This document shows positions 16,524 to 24,873 of a stretch of DNA of 64,000 bases, in pieces. The translations under genes and the position numbers were made by a program. How positions within the stretch are numbered: position 1 is the stretch's first letter; the number at the start of each line of letters is the position of its first letter. The notes below the pieces were generated by a model. That model was given only the letters and a program-made list of their open reading frames with translations, was not told the origin of the DNA and did not search any database. Source of the stretch: Lentzea guizhouensis (GTDB taxonomy: Bacteria; Actinomycetota; Actinomycetes; Mycobacteriales; Pseudonocardiaceae); assembly GCF_001701025.1 (NCBI RefSeq), contig NZ_CP016793.1, forward strand, positions 2,418,001 through 2,482,000, read 5' to 3'.

Positions 16524-17853
16524 TCAGTTGGCCAGCGCGAAGCGCTCGGCGTGGACCTGACTGGACGGCACACCCAGCTCGTCGAGGCTGCGCACGACGG
16601 CGTCGGTCATCGGGCCGGGACCGCAGATGAAGACGTCGCGGTCGGCCACGTCGGGCACCAGCGCGGCGATGTTCTCGGGGCCGAGCAGCGGGCCGTTGGG
16701 CGTGATGGTCTTCGAGGAGCCGGTGACCAGGCGCAGCGCCGCGCCCTTGGCCCTGGCGAGGCCTTCGAGCTCGCGCAGCAGCACGGCCTCGCGCGGGTCG
16801 CTCACCCGGTACAGCACCACGACGTGGCCCTTGATCTCCTCCAGCAGCGCACGGATCGGCGTGATGCCGACGCCGCCCGCGACGAGCAGTGCGTTCTGCT
16901 TGGTCTGGTGCATGGTCGTGAAGGCGCCGTACGGGCCTTCGGCGAACACGCGCGGAGCCGGTGCCCAGCGCCTTCGCGGTGAGCCGCAGGTACTTGCCGT
17001 TCGGCGCGGCGGACAGCGAGAACGGGTTGGCCTGCCACCAGCGGTCCTTGGTCAGGAAGCGCCACAGGAAGAACTGGCCCGCCTGCGCGCCGAGCCGGTC
17101 GAGGTCCTTGCCCTCGACGTAGACGGAGACGACGTTGTGCGCCTCCGGCACGACGGCGGCGACCCGGAACTGGTGGCGGCGGTTGCGCCAGATCGGGAGC
17201 AGGAACCGGCCGACGACCACCGAGCCGATCGCGAAGCCCCACAGCGCCCACCAGTAGGCGGTGGCGAGCTCGGACTTGCGGAACGTGCTGCCGACCGCGA
17301 CCTGGTGCGTGAACGCGAGGAAGATCGCGACGTAGGTGTAGAGGTGGATGAAGTGCCAGGTCTCGTAGGCCATCCGGCGCCGGGCGAACCGGGCGGAGAC
17401 CACGCCGACGACCATGATGACCGCCCACGCCACCAGCGCGCGGAGGATGCCTTCGAGCTCGGTGGCCTGCCGGACCACCTCGGCGAGCGGGCCGTCGGGG
17501 CCCGCGTTGCCGAACGCGATGAACGTCAGGTGCCCGACCAGCATCCAGAAGATCGTGAAGCCGACCCAGCGGTGCCACGAGGTGAGCTTGTCCATGCCGA
17601 GCCTGCGGTCGAGCCACGGCAGCCGGGCGATCAGCAGCAGCTGGAACGCCATCGCGAGCGCGCCGTACAGGCCGGTCAGCCGGCCCAGGTTGACCAGCTT
17701 GTTCGAGCCGGCACCGGCCGCGTTGAACAGGTAGGTGACGAACGCCGCGTTGGCCAGGAGGAACACGTAGAGGCCGGCTTTGGCCAGCACCTTGTGCGGC
17801 GTCGCACGGCCGGCACGCGCCGGTCGCACGGGTGGCTGCAGGGTGGTCGTCAC
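16524..17853 (-). pseudogene. Ferric reductase-like transmembrane oxidoreductase, frameshifted
   Basis: The first frame (from GTG 17853, preceded by GAGGAGA) encodes about six membrane spans with heme-type histidines (HRWVGF, VGHLTF, HFIHLYTY, THQV) and a flavin-binding barrel up to LTAKALGTGSA. The C-terminal NAD(P)H domain (FAEGPYGAFTT, LLVAGGVGITPIRALL, FICGPGPMTDAV) is in another frame, from about 16955 to 16524. Compared with relatives, roughly ten residues before RVFAEGPYG are also missing, which suggests a small deletion near 16950-16975. This may be a true lesion or an assembly error. With an intact frame it would pass electrons from NAD(P)H across the membrane to the adjacent flavoprotein. 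Confidence 0.75.
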
Positions 17854-17993
17854 GGCGGTCTCCTCGTCGGGCGGTCAGGTCGGTGATCAGCTGTGTTCGA
17901 GCATTGGCGGTCGAGCTGTGGCCCCGCTGTTCGCGGCCTGTCGACTTCCTGTCGATCGAGCGGGCCGGGTACCAGGTGACGCACCATGAGCAC

Positions 17994-18692
17994 GTGGACA
18001 AGGGGAACTCGGTTCGATTGCTCGTCGTGGACGATGAGCCGCACATCGCTGACCTGGTCGCGACGGTCGCCCGGTACGAGGGCTGGCAGGCCACGACCGC
18101 GCACAACGGCGAGGACGCGCTCAGAGAGGCCGCCGAGTTCCAGCCGGACATCGTCGTGCTCGACCTCATGCTGCCTGACCTGGACGGGTTCACCGTTCTT
18201 GATCGTCTGCGGTCGGCGGGGGCGATGGTTCCGGTGGTGTTCCTGACCGCGCGCGACGGCACCGCGGACCGGGTGGCCGGGCTCACCCGCGGCGGCGACG
18301 ACTACCTCGTGAAACCGTTCTCGGTCGAGGAGCTGATGGCGAGGCTGCGGGCGGTGCTGCGGCGCTCGACCGGTCCGTCGTGGAAGCGGTCGGTGCTGAA
18401 GGTGGCCGACCTGCTGATGGACGAGGACACCCGCGAGGTCCGCCGCGGCGGCAAGCTCGTGACGCTGACACCGACCGAGTACGAGCTGCTGCGGTACCTG
18501 ATGCGGCGCTCGCCCGCCGTGCTGACCAAGGCGCAGATCCTCGACCACGTCTGGGAGTACGACTTCGGCGGCCGGTCCAACGTGGTCGAGCTGGTCATCT
18601 CGCACCTGCGGCGCAAGCTCGACGACGGCCGCGAGCCGCTGATCCACACCGTCCGGGGCGTGGGGTACGTGCTGCGCCGGGCAGCGGAATGA
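17994..18692 (+). CDS. OmpR/PhoB-type response regulator
   Basis: The 232-residue regulator has a receiver domain (LLVVDDEPHIADLV acidic pocket, phosphoacceptor in VLDLMLPDLDG, switch lysine in DYLVKPFS). Its winged-helix effector domain ends TVRGVGYVLRR. GTG 17994 is chosen because it gives a normal receiver start; GTG 17976 is possible. It overlaps the kinase gene by ATGA. It is divergent from the reductase, FMN-binding protein and ApbE set across 140 bases and may control it. The signal is unknown. Confidence 0.9.
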   Translation: MDKGNSVRLLVVDDEPHIADLVATVARYEGWQATTAHNGEDALREAAEFQPDIVVLDLMLPDLDGFTVLDRLRSAGAMVPVVFLTARDGTADRVAGLTRGGDDYLVKPFSVEELMARLRAVLRRSTGPSWKRSVLKVADLLMDEDTREVRRGGKLVTLTPTEYELLRYLMRRSPAVLTKAQILDHVWEYDFGGRSNVVELVISHLRRKLDDGREPLIHTVRGVGYVLRRAAE

Positions 18693-20101
18693 AGCAGTGG
18701 ATGAAGCCGATCGGCCAGTGGCGGCTGGGCACCCGCCTCGCACTCGCCCTCGGCGCGCTGGCGCTCACGGTGTTCGTGATCGTCGGCTGGGTCATGGTCG
18801 CCTCGATGCAGACGTTCCTCGACCGGCGGCTCGACGACCAGATGGCGATCAGCCAGCAGGGCGCGGCCAACGAGGTCAAGGCGCACTGGCGGGTCAGCAA
18901 GATCCCGCCGGACTGGTACGCGGTCGTCTACGTGAGGCAGGACGGCGAGCTGCGGCCCCAGCCCGGTGACCAGCAGCCGGCCGACCGCGAGGAGTTCGAC
19001 GCGCTCGCGAAGAAGGCGTTGGACGGCGACCTGTTCGAGACCGGGTACCTGCGCGGCGACGGCAAGTTCCGGCTGCGCGCGTGCCAGATCGTCAAGGACG
19101 AGATCGTGCTGGTCAGCGGCGCCCCGATGGACGACCGGGACGGCACGCTGTCGCAGCTCATCACGGTCGGGGTGATCGCGTTCCTGGCCGCGCTGGTGGC
19201 GTTGGTGGTGGGCGGCCAGGCGCTGATCCGCAAGGGCATGCGGCCGTTGTCGGACATGGCCGACACCGCGCACGACATCTCCTCGCACGACCTGACCGAC
19301 TCGAACCGCCTGGCGGTGCGGGTGAACGGCGCCGGCGGCGGCGTCGAGGTCGAGGAGCTGCGCGAGGCGTTCAACAACATGCTCGCGCACATCGACTCGT
19401 CACTGGCCGCGCGCACGGCCGCCGAGCAGCGGCTGCGCCGGTTCATCGCCGACGCGTCACACGAGCTGCGCACGCCGTTGACGTCGTTGCGCGGCTATGC
19501 GGACCTCTTCCGGTACGCGGCGGCGAACGAACCGGGCGAACGCGAGCAGCACCTGGAGAAGCTGCGCTCGGAGGCGGCGCGGATGAGCGTGCTGCTCGAC
19601 GACCTGTTGCTGCTGGCCCGGCTGGACTCCGCGGAGTCGGAGCCGCCGTTGCGCCCGGAGGAGATGGACCTCGCGGTGGTCACGGACGCGGCCGCCGACG
19701 CGTTCCGGGCCGCGCGGCCGACGCACGAGCTGGAGGTCGACGCCGACACGGTGCGGATGACCGCCGACCCGACCCGGTTGCGGCAGGTGCTCGACAACCT
19801 GCTGACCAACGCGGCCGTGCACACCCCACCGGGCACGCTCGTGTCGTTGCGGGTGACGGCCGAGAACGGCTCGGCGGTGATCAGGGTGTCCGACACCGGC
19901 CCCGGCATCCCGGAGGCCGACCAGGCGCGGATCTTCGACCGGTTCTACCGCGTCGACAACTCGCGCACCCGCCAGCGCGGCGGCTCCGGCCTCGGCCTGG
20001 CCGTCGTCCAGTCCCTCGTGCACGCCCACGGCGGCACCATCGCCCTGGCCAGTCGCCCCGGCTCGACCGTCTTCGAGATCCGCCTCCCCCGCCACCGCTG
20101 A
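18689..20101 (+). CDS. Two-component sensor histidine kinase
   Basis: The 470-residue membrane kinase has two spans (about residues 15-40 and 155-175) that flank an extracellular sensor of about 110 residues. HAMP follows, then an H-box FIADASHELRTPLTSLRGY, an N-box (RQVLDNLLTNAAVHTPPG), and G boxes DTGPGIPE and GGSGLGLAVV. It is translationally coupled to the response regulator. The layout (HAMP, HisKA, HATPase) resembles the actinobacterial TcrY/TrcS type. The stop is followed directly by a palindromic repeat that may terminate transcription. Confidence 0.92.
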   Translation: MKQWMKPIGQWRLGTRLALALGALALTVFVIVGWVMVASMQTFLDRRLDDQMAISQQGAANEVKAHWRVSKIPPDWYAVVYVRQDGELRPQPGDQQPADREEFDALAKKALDGDLFETGYLRGDGKFRLRACQIVKDEIVLVSGAPMDDRDGTLSQLITVGVIAFLAALVALVVGGQALIRKGMRPLSDMADTAHDISSHDLTDSNRLAVRVNGAGGGVEVEELREAFNNMLAHIDSSLAARTAAEQRLRRFIADASHELRTPLTSLRGYADLFRYAAANEPGEREQHLEKLRSEAARMSVLLDDLLLLARLDSAESEPPLRPEEMDLAVVTDAAADAFRAARPTHELEVDADTVRMTADPTRLRQVLDNLLTNAAVHTPPGTLVSLRVTAENGSAVIRVSDTGPGIPEADQARIFDRFYRVDNSRTRQRGGSGLGLAVVQSLVHAHGGTIALASRPGSTVFEIRLPRHR

Positions 20102-20102
20102 C

Positions 20103-20156
20103 CGCACGCGGGGACCTTCCGTCCTGTCACACCGTACGAAAGCTCCCCGCGTGGCG
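20103..20156. repeat. Palindromic intergenic repeat, copy 1
   Basis: CGCACGCGGGGACCTTCCGT at 20103 pairs with ACGAAAGCTCCCCGCGTG at 20136, with two mismatches. The left arm matches the repeat at 54025-54077 in 19 of 20 positions. It lies two bases after the kinase stop between convergent genes and could act as a terminator. Confidence 0.7.
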
Positions 20157-20224
20157 CTGTCAGCCGCACCGCCAAGCCGCCTCGCTCTGCAGGAGCGCAC
20201 GAAGGGTCCCCGCGTGCGTGAGAA

Positions 20225-20314
20225 GGGACGCGGGACTCCCGCGTGACTTGGAAAGGGAACGTGGGGCTCCCGCGTGGCCCAGAGGGGAACGCGGGAGCCA
20301 CGCGTGACGGGAGT
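20225..20314. repeat. Three 30-bp tandem degenerate repeats with internal palindrome
   Basis: Units at 20225-20254, 20255-20284 and 20285-20314 each begin GGGA(A)CG and carry an inner palindrome of the type ACGCGGGACTCCCGCGT, with compensating changes between units. A partial unit precedes them. The last ends at the stop codon of the minus-strand reductase. Open frames across this region are low-complexity and not credible genes. Confidence 0.65.
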
Positions 20315-21342
20315 TATTCGGCTTGGGAAGAGGGGGCCCAGAGGTCGATGCCGGATTCCACGGCGTGCTTGTCGATCTCGGCGAGCTCGTCGTCGGTCAG
20401 CGGCGGGGCCTGCAGGGCGGCGAGGTTCTGTTCCAGCTGGCCTACCGACGAGGCGCCGATCAACGCCGAGGTGACCCGCGGGTCGCGGATCGTCCAGGTC
20501 AGCGCGAGCTGGGCGAGCGACTGGCCGCGGGAGGCGGCAATGTCGTTGAGAGCGCGGATGCGGCCGAGGTTCTCGTCGGTGAGCAGGTCGGTCGACAGCG
20601 ACTTGCCCTGCGAGGCGCGCGAGCCCTCCGGGATGCCGTTGAGGTAGCGGTCGGTCAGCATGCCCTGCGCGAGCGGCGAGAACGCGATGCAGCCGGCGCC
20701 GACCTCCTCCAGCGTGTCGAGCAGCTCCGGCTCGATCCAGCGGTTGAGCATCGAGTAGCTCGGCTGGTGGATCAGCAGCGGCACGCCCGCGCTGCGCAGC
20801 AGCTCGGCCGCCTCGCGAGTCTTGGCCGGCGAGTACGACGAGATGCCGACGTAGAGCGCCTTGCCCTGCTGCACGGCGGACACGAGGGCGCCCATCGTCT
20901 CTTCCAGCGGCGTCTCCGGGTCGAACCGGTGCGAGTAGAAGATGTCGACGTAGTCGAGGCCCATCCGGGTCAGCGACTGGTCGAGCGAGCTCAGCAGGTA
21001 CTTGCGGCTGCCCCACTCGCCGTACGGGCCGGGCCACATGTCGTAGCCCGCCTTCGTGGAGATCACGAGCTCGTCGCGGTACGGCCCGAGGTCGTCCTTG
21101 AGGATCTGCCCGAACGTGATCTCCGCGGAGCCGTACGGCGGGCCGTAGTTGTTGGCGAGGTCGAAGTGCGTGACGCCGAGGTCGAACGCCCTGCGCGCAA
21201 TGCCGCGCCCGGACTCGTAAGGCCGGTCGCCGCCGAAGTTGTGCCACAGGCCGAGCGAGATGGCGGGCAGCTTGAGGCCGCTGCGTCCCGTCCGCCGGTA
21301 GGTCATCTGGTCGTAGCGCGCGCTATCCGCGAGGTAGGACAT
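20314..21342 (-). CDS. Aldo/keto reductase (L-glyceraldehyde-3-phosphate reductase type)
   Basis: The 342-residue TIM-barrel NADPH oxidoreductase has the family tetrad in FDLANNYGPPYGSAE (Asp, Tyr), TKAGYDMWPGPYGEWGSRKYL (Lys) and YSHRFDP (His). It also has the YghZ-type C-terminus TSALIGASSVGQLEQNL. Escherichia coli YghZ reduces L-glyceraldehyde 3-phosphate and other aldehydes. The protein is cytoplasmic and monocistronic. A perfect 20-bp palindrome lies 59-78 bases upstream of its start and may be its operator. Confidence 0.9.
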   Translation of the reverse strand: MSYLADSARYDQMTYRRTGRSGLKLPAISLGLWHNFGGDRPYESGRGIARRAFDLGVTHFDLANNYGPPYGSAEITFGQILKDDLGPYRDELVISTKAGYDMWPGPYGEWGSRKYLLSSLDQSLTRMGLDYVDIFYSHRFDPETPLEETMGALVSAVQQGKALYVGISSYSPAKTREAAELLRSAGVPLLIHQPSYSMLNRWIEPELLDTLEEVGAGCIAFSPLAQGMLTDRYLNGIPEGSRASQGKSLSTDLLTDENLGRIRALNDIAASRGQSLAQLALTWTIRDPRVTSALIGASSVGQLEQNLAALQAPPLTDDELAEIDKHAVESGIDLWAPSSQAE

Positions 21343-21605
21343 GCGCCCACAATGTCACGTCCCGCTGGGACGGAGCAGGACACGAATCGGGCCGTCACAG
21401 CCTGTTCACCGGTGAACAGGATCAGTCTTGCGGCCGATCTCACGATTCCCGGTACGGACCGCGGTGGCACACCGGGAAGCGAACTGGCGAACGGACCAGG
21501 CGCCGAGAGGCATGCGGAACCGCATCCGGCCGTTCGCCACGCTGTGTGCCGAAGCCATTACGGGAGGGGTTCGCAATAGCCGGCGAAGTGTCACCCGTGA
21601 ATGCG
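21343..21605. other. Intergenic region between aldo/keto reductase and tRNA
   Basis: About 260 bases without a credible gene. The one clear signal is the 20-bp palindrome at 21401-21420, listed separately. Confidence 0.5.
21401..21420. promoter_or_regulatory. Perfect 20-bp palindrome, probable operator
   Basis: CCTGTTCACCGGTGAACAGG is fully self-complementary without a spacer, which suits a TetR-like dimeric repressor. It lies upstream of the minus-strand aldo/keto reductase. No such regulator gene is adjacent. Confidence 0.5.
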
Positions 21606-21637
21606 ACAGGGGCCCGCCCACCTGGGCGAACCCCTGT
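21606..21637. terminator. Hairpin terminator after tRNA-Thr
   Basis: A 15-bp stem (ACAGGGGCCCGCCCA arm, two mismatches) lies nine bases downstream of the tRNA 3' end on the minus strand. Confidence 0.6.
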
Positions 21638-21645
21638 TCTCGACG

Positions 21646-21718
21646 AGCCGGCGAGGGGAATCGAACCCCTAACCTTTCGCTTACAAGGCGAGTGCTCTGC
21701 CAATTGAGCTACGCCGGC
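21646..21718 (-). tRNA. tRNA-Thr (anticodon TGT)
   Basis: The minus strand folds into a full cloverleaf. The acceptor stem GCCGGCG pairs with CGCCGGC. The D arm is GCTCAATTGGCAGAGC, the anticodon arm CTCGC-CTTGTAA-GCGAA gives anticodon TGT, and the T arm is GGGTTCGATTCCCC. The length is 73 bases and CCA is not encoded. It reads threonine ACA codons, which are rare in this GC-rich genome. Confidence 0.95.
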
Positions 21719-21888
21719 CTGGCTCGTGCCCGCGAACATCGTAAGCGCCCGTTGCGGGAGCTACCTGCGGCGAACGGTCTGCTCTCAGTGTGATCGGATT
21801 GCTCCGACCGGAGCTGCACCAACCAACTGAGTGGCGCAAAGCGCCGAACCGCTCGCCTTGACCAGGTCAGGAGGGTAACCAACGGACA

Positions 21889-23325
21889 GTGATCATGTCC
21901 TCCTTTTCGGGTCCCCCGATCGGAGGTGGCCGATGCCACAGCAACGGCCCAAGAACTTCGCACGATCACACGACGGAGGTGCGCGAGATTTCCACGAACA
22001 ACTTGCACGGCCCCTCGCTACCCGACGACACCACGGTTCACCTGGTACTCGATCTCGCCCTGAGGATCGGTGAGGTCCAAATGGCCAGTGGAGCCAGCGC
22101 GGCGGATGTGACAGCCACGATCCTCTCGGTCACCGAGAGCTATGGACTGCCGCACACCGAGGTCGACGTGATCTACACCTCCATCAGCGTGTCGTGCCAC
22201 CGCGGCTGGGGCGCTCCACCGATCACCGCGGTCCGGGTCGTGCGGCAACGCAGCCTCGACTACACGCGGCTGGCGGCGGTCGAGCACCTGGTGCGCAACC
22301 TCGGCCCGATCGAGGAGGCGCACTCGGAGCTGGAGCAGATCACCAACGCCCCGCACCCGTACCCGCGCTGGGTCGCCACGGCCGCGTGGGCGGGCATGGC
22401 GGCGGCGGTCGCGTTCCTCGTCGGCGGCGGGCTGTCGCTCGCGATCACCGCGGCCGTCGTCACCGCCGTGATCGACCGGGTCGGGCGGGTGCTGAACCGG
22501 CGCGCACTGCCGTTCTTCTTCCAGCAGCTGGTCGGCGGCGCGCTGGCCACGGGTGCCGCGCTGACCGTGTACTGGACCGGGCTGCTGCCCGCGGTGCGGC
22601 CGAGCCTGCTGGTGGCGGTCGGGATCGTGGTGCTGCTCTCCGGGCTCGCCCTGGTCAGCACCGTGCAGGACGCCATCTCCGGCTACAACGTCACGGCAGC
22701 AGGACGCACCGTGGAGACCGTGCTGCTCAGCGCCGGTCTGATCGCGGGCGTCGCGCTGGCCATCCGCACCGCGGTCCACTTCGGACTGCCCATCCGGCTC
22801 AGCGACCCGCTGCCCGCGCTGATCTCCGCGGTGCCGATGCAGTTCGCGGCGGGTGCGGCGACCAGCGCGTTCTTCGCCCTCGCCTGCTACGCCCGGCCGC
22901 GCGCGCTCGTCGCCGCCGCGGTGTCCGGTGCGATCGGCACGGCGTCGTACGGCCTGGCCACCAGCGCCGGGGTGGACGCGCTGCTCGCCTCCGCGGTGGC
23001 GGCCGCGATCACCGGGTTCGGCGGCGCGACGATGACCCGCCGGCTGCGCATCCCGACGCTGGTCGTGGTGCAGGCGGGGGTGGTGCCGCTGCTGCCGGGC
23101 TGGACGACCTACCGGGGCCTGTTCCAGCTCACCGCGGAGGGCGATCCGGCCGGGTTGAGCACACTCGTGTTCGCGAGTGGCATTGCTCTCGCCCTGGCCG
23201 GAGGGGTGGTGTTCGGCGAGTACCTGGCCCAGCCGGTGCGCTACGGACTGGGGCGCCTGGAGCGGAAGTTCGCTGGTCCGCGCATGTCCGGTCCGCTCAA
23301 ACCCACCAGGCGTCGTTTGGAGTGA
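21889..23325 (+). CDS. thrE: ThrE family threonine/serine exporter
   Basis: This membrane protein of about 478 residues has the ThrE layout. An N-terminal cytoplasmic domain (RIGEVQMASGASAADVTATI, VDVIYTSISVSCHRG) is followed by about ten hydrophobic segments. These include the GGGLSLAIT, SGYNVTAAGRTVE and PGWTTYRGLFQL motifs of the DUF1212/ThrE_2 halves. ThrE exports threonine and serine using the proton gradient. The start is uncertain: GTG 21889, ATG 21895 and GTG 21979 are all in frame, and the first about 35 residues look poorly conserved. Confidence 0.85.
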   Translation: MIMSSFSGPPIGGGRCHSNGPRTSHDHTTEVREISTNNLHGPSLPDDTTVHLVLDLALRIGEVQMASGASAADVTATILSVTESYGLPHTEVDVIYTSISVSCHRGWGAPPITAVRVVRQRSLDYTRLAAVEHLVRNLGPIEEAHSELEQITNAPHPYPRWVATAAWAGMAAAVAFLVGGGLSLAITAAVVTAVIDRVGRVLNRRALPFFFQQLVGGALATGAALTVYWTGLLPAVRPSLLVAVGIVVLLSGLALVSTVQDAISGYNVTAAGRTVETVLLSAGLIAGVALAIRTAVHFGLPIRLSDPLPALISAVPMQFAAGAATSAFFALACYARPRALVAAAVSGAIGTASYGLATSAGVDALLASAVAAAITGFGGATMTRRLRIPTLVVVQAGVVPLLPGWTTYRGLFQLTAEGDPAGLSTLVFASGIALALAGGVVFGEYLAQPVRYGLGRLERKFAGPRMSGPLKPTRRRLE

Positions 23326-23375
23326 AACTCGCTGTGACGGGGGTTACACGACACGCCGAGAAGTCGCCGTCGCAC

Positions 23376-23381
23376 TAGCCT
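23376..23381 (+). promoter_or_regulatory. -10 element (TAGCCT), leaderless start of otsA
   Basis: TAGCCT ends seven bases before GTG 23389 and no ribosome-binding site precedes that codon, the typical geometry of a leaderless actinobacterial mRNA. Confidence 0.5.
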
Positions 23382-23388
23382 CAGAAAT

Positions 23389-24828
23389 GTGAGCATGGAC
23401 ATTGGCGAGAACGGGGCGGAATTCGTAGTCGTGGCCAACCGGCTGCCGGTTGACCTGGAGCGCTTGCCCGACGGAACCGAACGGTGGAAGCACAGCCCCG
23501 GCGGGCTGGTCAGCGCGCTCGAACCGTTCCTCCGCTCACACAGCGGCGCCTGGGTCGGCTGGCCCGGCATCGCCGACGCCGACGTGTCGCCCTTCGAGGA
23601 CGACGGCCTGCTGCTGCACCCGGTGTCGCTGTCGGCCAAGGAGGTCGAGGACTACTACGAGGGGTTCTCGAACGGCACCCTCTGGCCGCTCTACCACGAC
23701 GTCGTGGCGCAGCCCGCGTTCCACCGGCACTGGTGGAACGCCTACGTGAAGGTCAACCAGCGGTTCGCCGACGCGACGGCGAAGGTGGCGGCGCAGGGCG
23801 CGACGGTGTGGGTGCAGGACTACCAGCTGCAGCTCGTCCCGGCGATGCTGCGCGAGCAGCGGCCCGACCTGAAGATCGGCTTCTTCCTGCACATCCCGTT
23901 CCCGCCGGTCGAGCTGTTCATGCAGCTCCCGTGGCGCACGGAGATCATCCGCGGCCTGCTCGGCGCCGACCTGGTCGGCTTCCACCGGCCCGGCGGCGCG
24001 CAGAACTTCCTCTGGCTGGCCCGGCGCCTGGTGGGCCTGGAGCCGAGCCGCGGCACCGTCGGTGTCAGGACCCGGCCAGGTGTCGTCCAGGTCGGCGACC
24101 GCACGGTGCGGGTGGGCGCGTTCCCGATCTCGATCGACAGCGCGGGCCTCGACGCGGTCGCCCGCAAGAAGGAGACGCAGGCCCGCGCGAAGCAGATCCG
24201 CGAGGACCTCGGCAACCCGAAGCGCATCCTGCTGGGCGTGGACCGCCTCGACTACACCAAGGGCATCGACGTCCGGATCAAGGCCCTCTACGAGCTGATC
24301 GCGGACGGCCGGGTCGACCCGGAGGACGTCGCGATGATCCAGCTGGCCACGCCCAGCCGCGAGCGGGTCGACCACTACATCACGATGCGCCAGGACATCG
24401 AGCAGTCGGTCGGCCGGATCAACGGCGAGTTCGGGCGGGTCGGCAAGCCGGTCGTGCACTACCTGCACCAGTCGGTGAACCGCGAGGAGCTCGTGGCGTT
24501 CATGAGCGCCGCCGACGTCATGGTGGTGACGCCCGTTCGGGACGGAATGAACCTGGTGTGCAAGGAGTACGTGGCCTGCCGATATGATCTTGGTGGAGCT
24601 CTGGTGCTCAGCGAGTTCGCCGGCGCTGCCGCAGAACTGACCAGTGCGTTCCTGGTGAACCCCCATGATCTGGACGGTGTCAAGAACGCACTGCAGGCCG
24701 CCCTCGACATCGATCCCGCGGAAGGCCGCCGTAGGATGCGCGCGCTGCGCCGCCAAGTCCTCACCCACGACGTTGATCGCTGGGCAAGGTCGTTCCTGGA
24801 GGCGTTGGGCACGCAGACCTCGGTCTGA
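23389..24828 (+). CDS. otsA: Trehalose-6-phosphate synthase (OtsA, GT20)
   Basis: The 479-residue glycosyltransferase has [68 protein letters not shown] and the nucleotide-sugar site [17 protein letters not shown]. It joins UDP- or GDP-glucose to glucose 6-phosphate. The length equals the family norm. The gene is followed 45 bases later by the phosphatase fusion, so synthesis of trehalose is complete within one operon. Confidence 0.97.
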   Translation: MSMDIGENGAEFVVVANRLPVDLERLPDGTERWKHSPGGLVSALEPFLRSHSGAWVGWPGIADADVSPFEDDGLLLHPVSLSAKEVEDYYEGFSNGTLWPLYHDVVAQPAFHRHWWNAYVKVNQRFADATAKVAAQGATVWVQDYQLQLVPAMLREQRPDLKIGFFLHIPFPPVELFMQLPWRTEIIRGLLGADLVGFHRPGGAQNFLWLARRLVGLEPSRGTVGVRTRPGVVQVGDRTVRVGAFPISIDSAGLDAVARKKETQARAKQIREDLGNPKRILLGVDRLDYTKGIDVRIKALYELIADGRVDPEDVAMIQLATPSRERVDHYITMRQDIEQSVGRINGEFGRVGKPVVHYLHQSVNREELVAFMSAADVMVVTPVRDGMNLVCKEYVACRYDLGGALVLSEFAGAAAELTSAFLVNPHDLDGVKNALQAALDIDPAEGRRRMRALRRQVLTHDVDRWARSFLEALGTQTSV

Positions 24829-24873
24829 ATCCTTTCAGATCCCACTGACCCATCGAGTGCTCCAGGAGGGGCG

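Noticed and set aside
21428..21793. A 121-codon plus-strand frame containing GEGNRTPNLSLTRRVL-type sequence
   Set aside because: This is the well-known spurious translation antisense to a tRNA gene; the tRNA-Thr on the minus strand explains it.
23536..24768. 410-codon minus-strand frame antisense to otsA
   Set aside because: Shadow of a conserved enzyme gene in GC-rich DNA; composition (His, Arg, Val) is typical of antisense frames.
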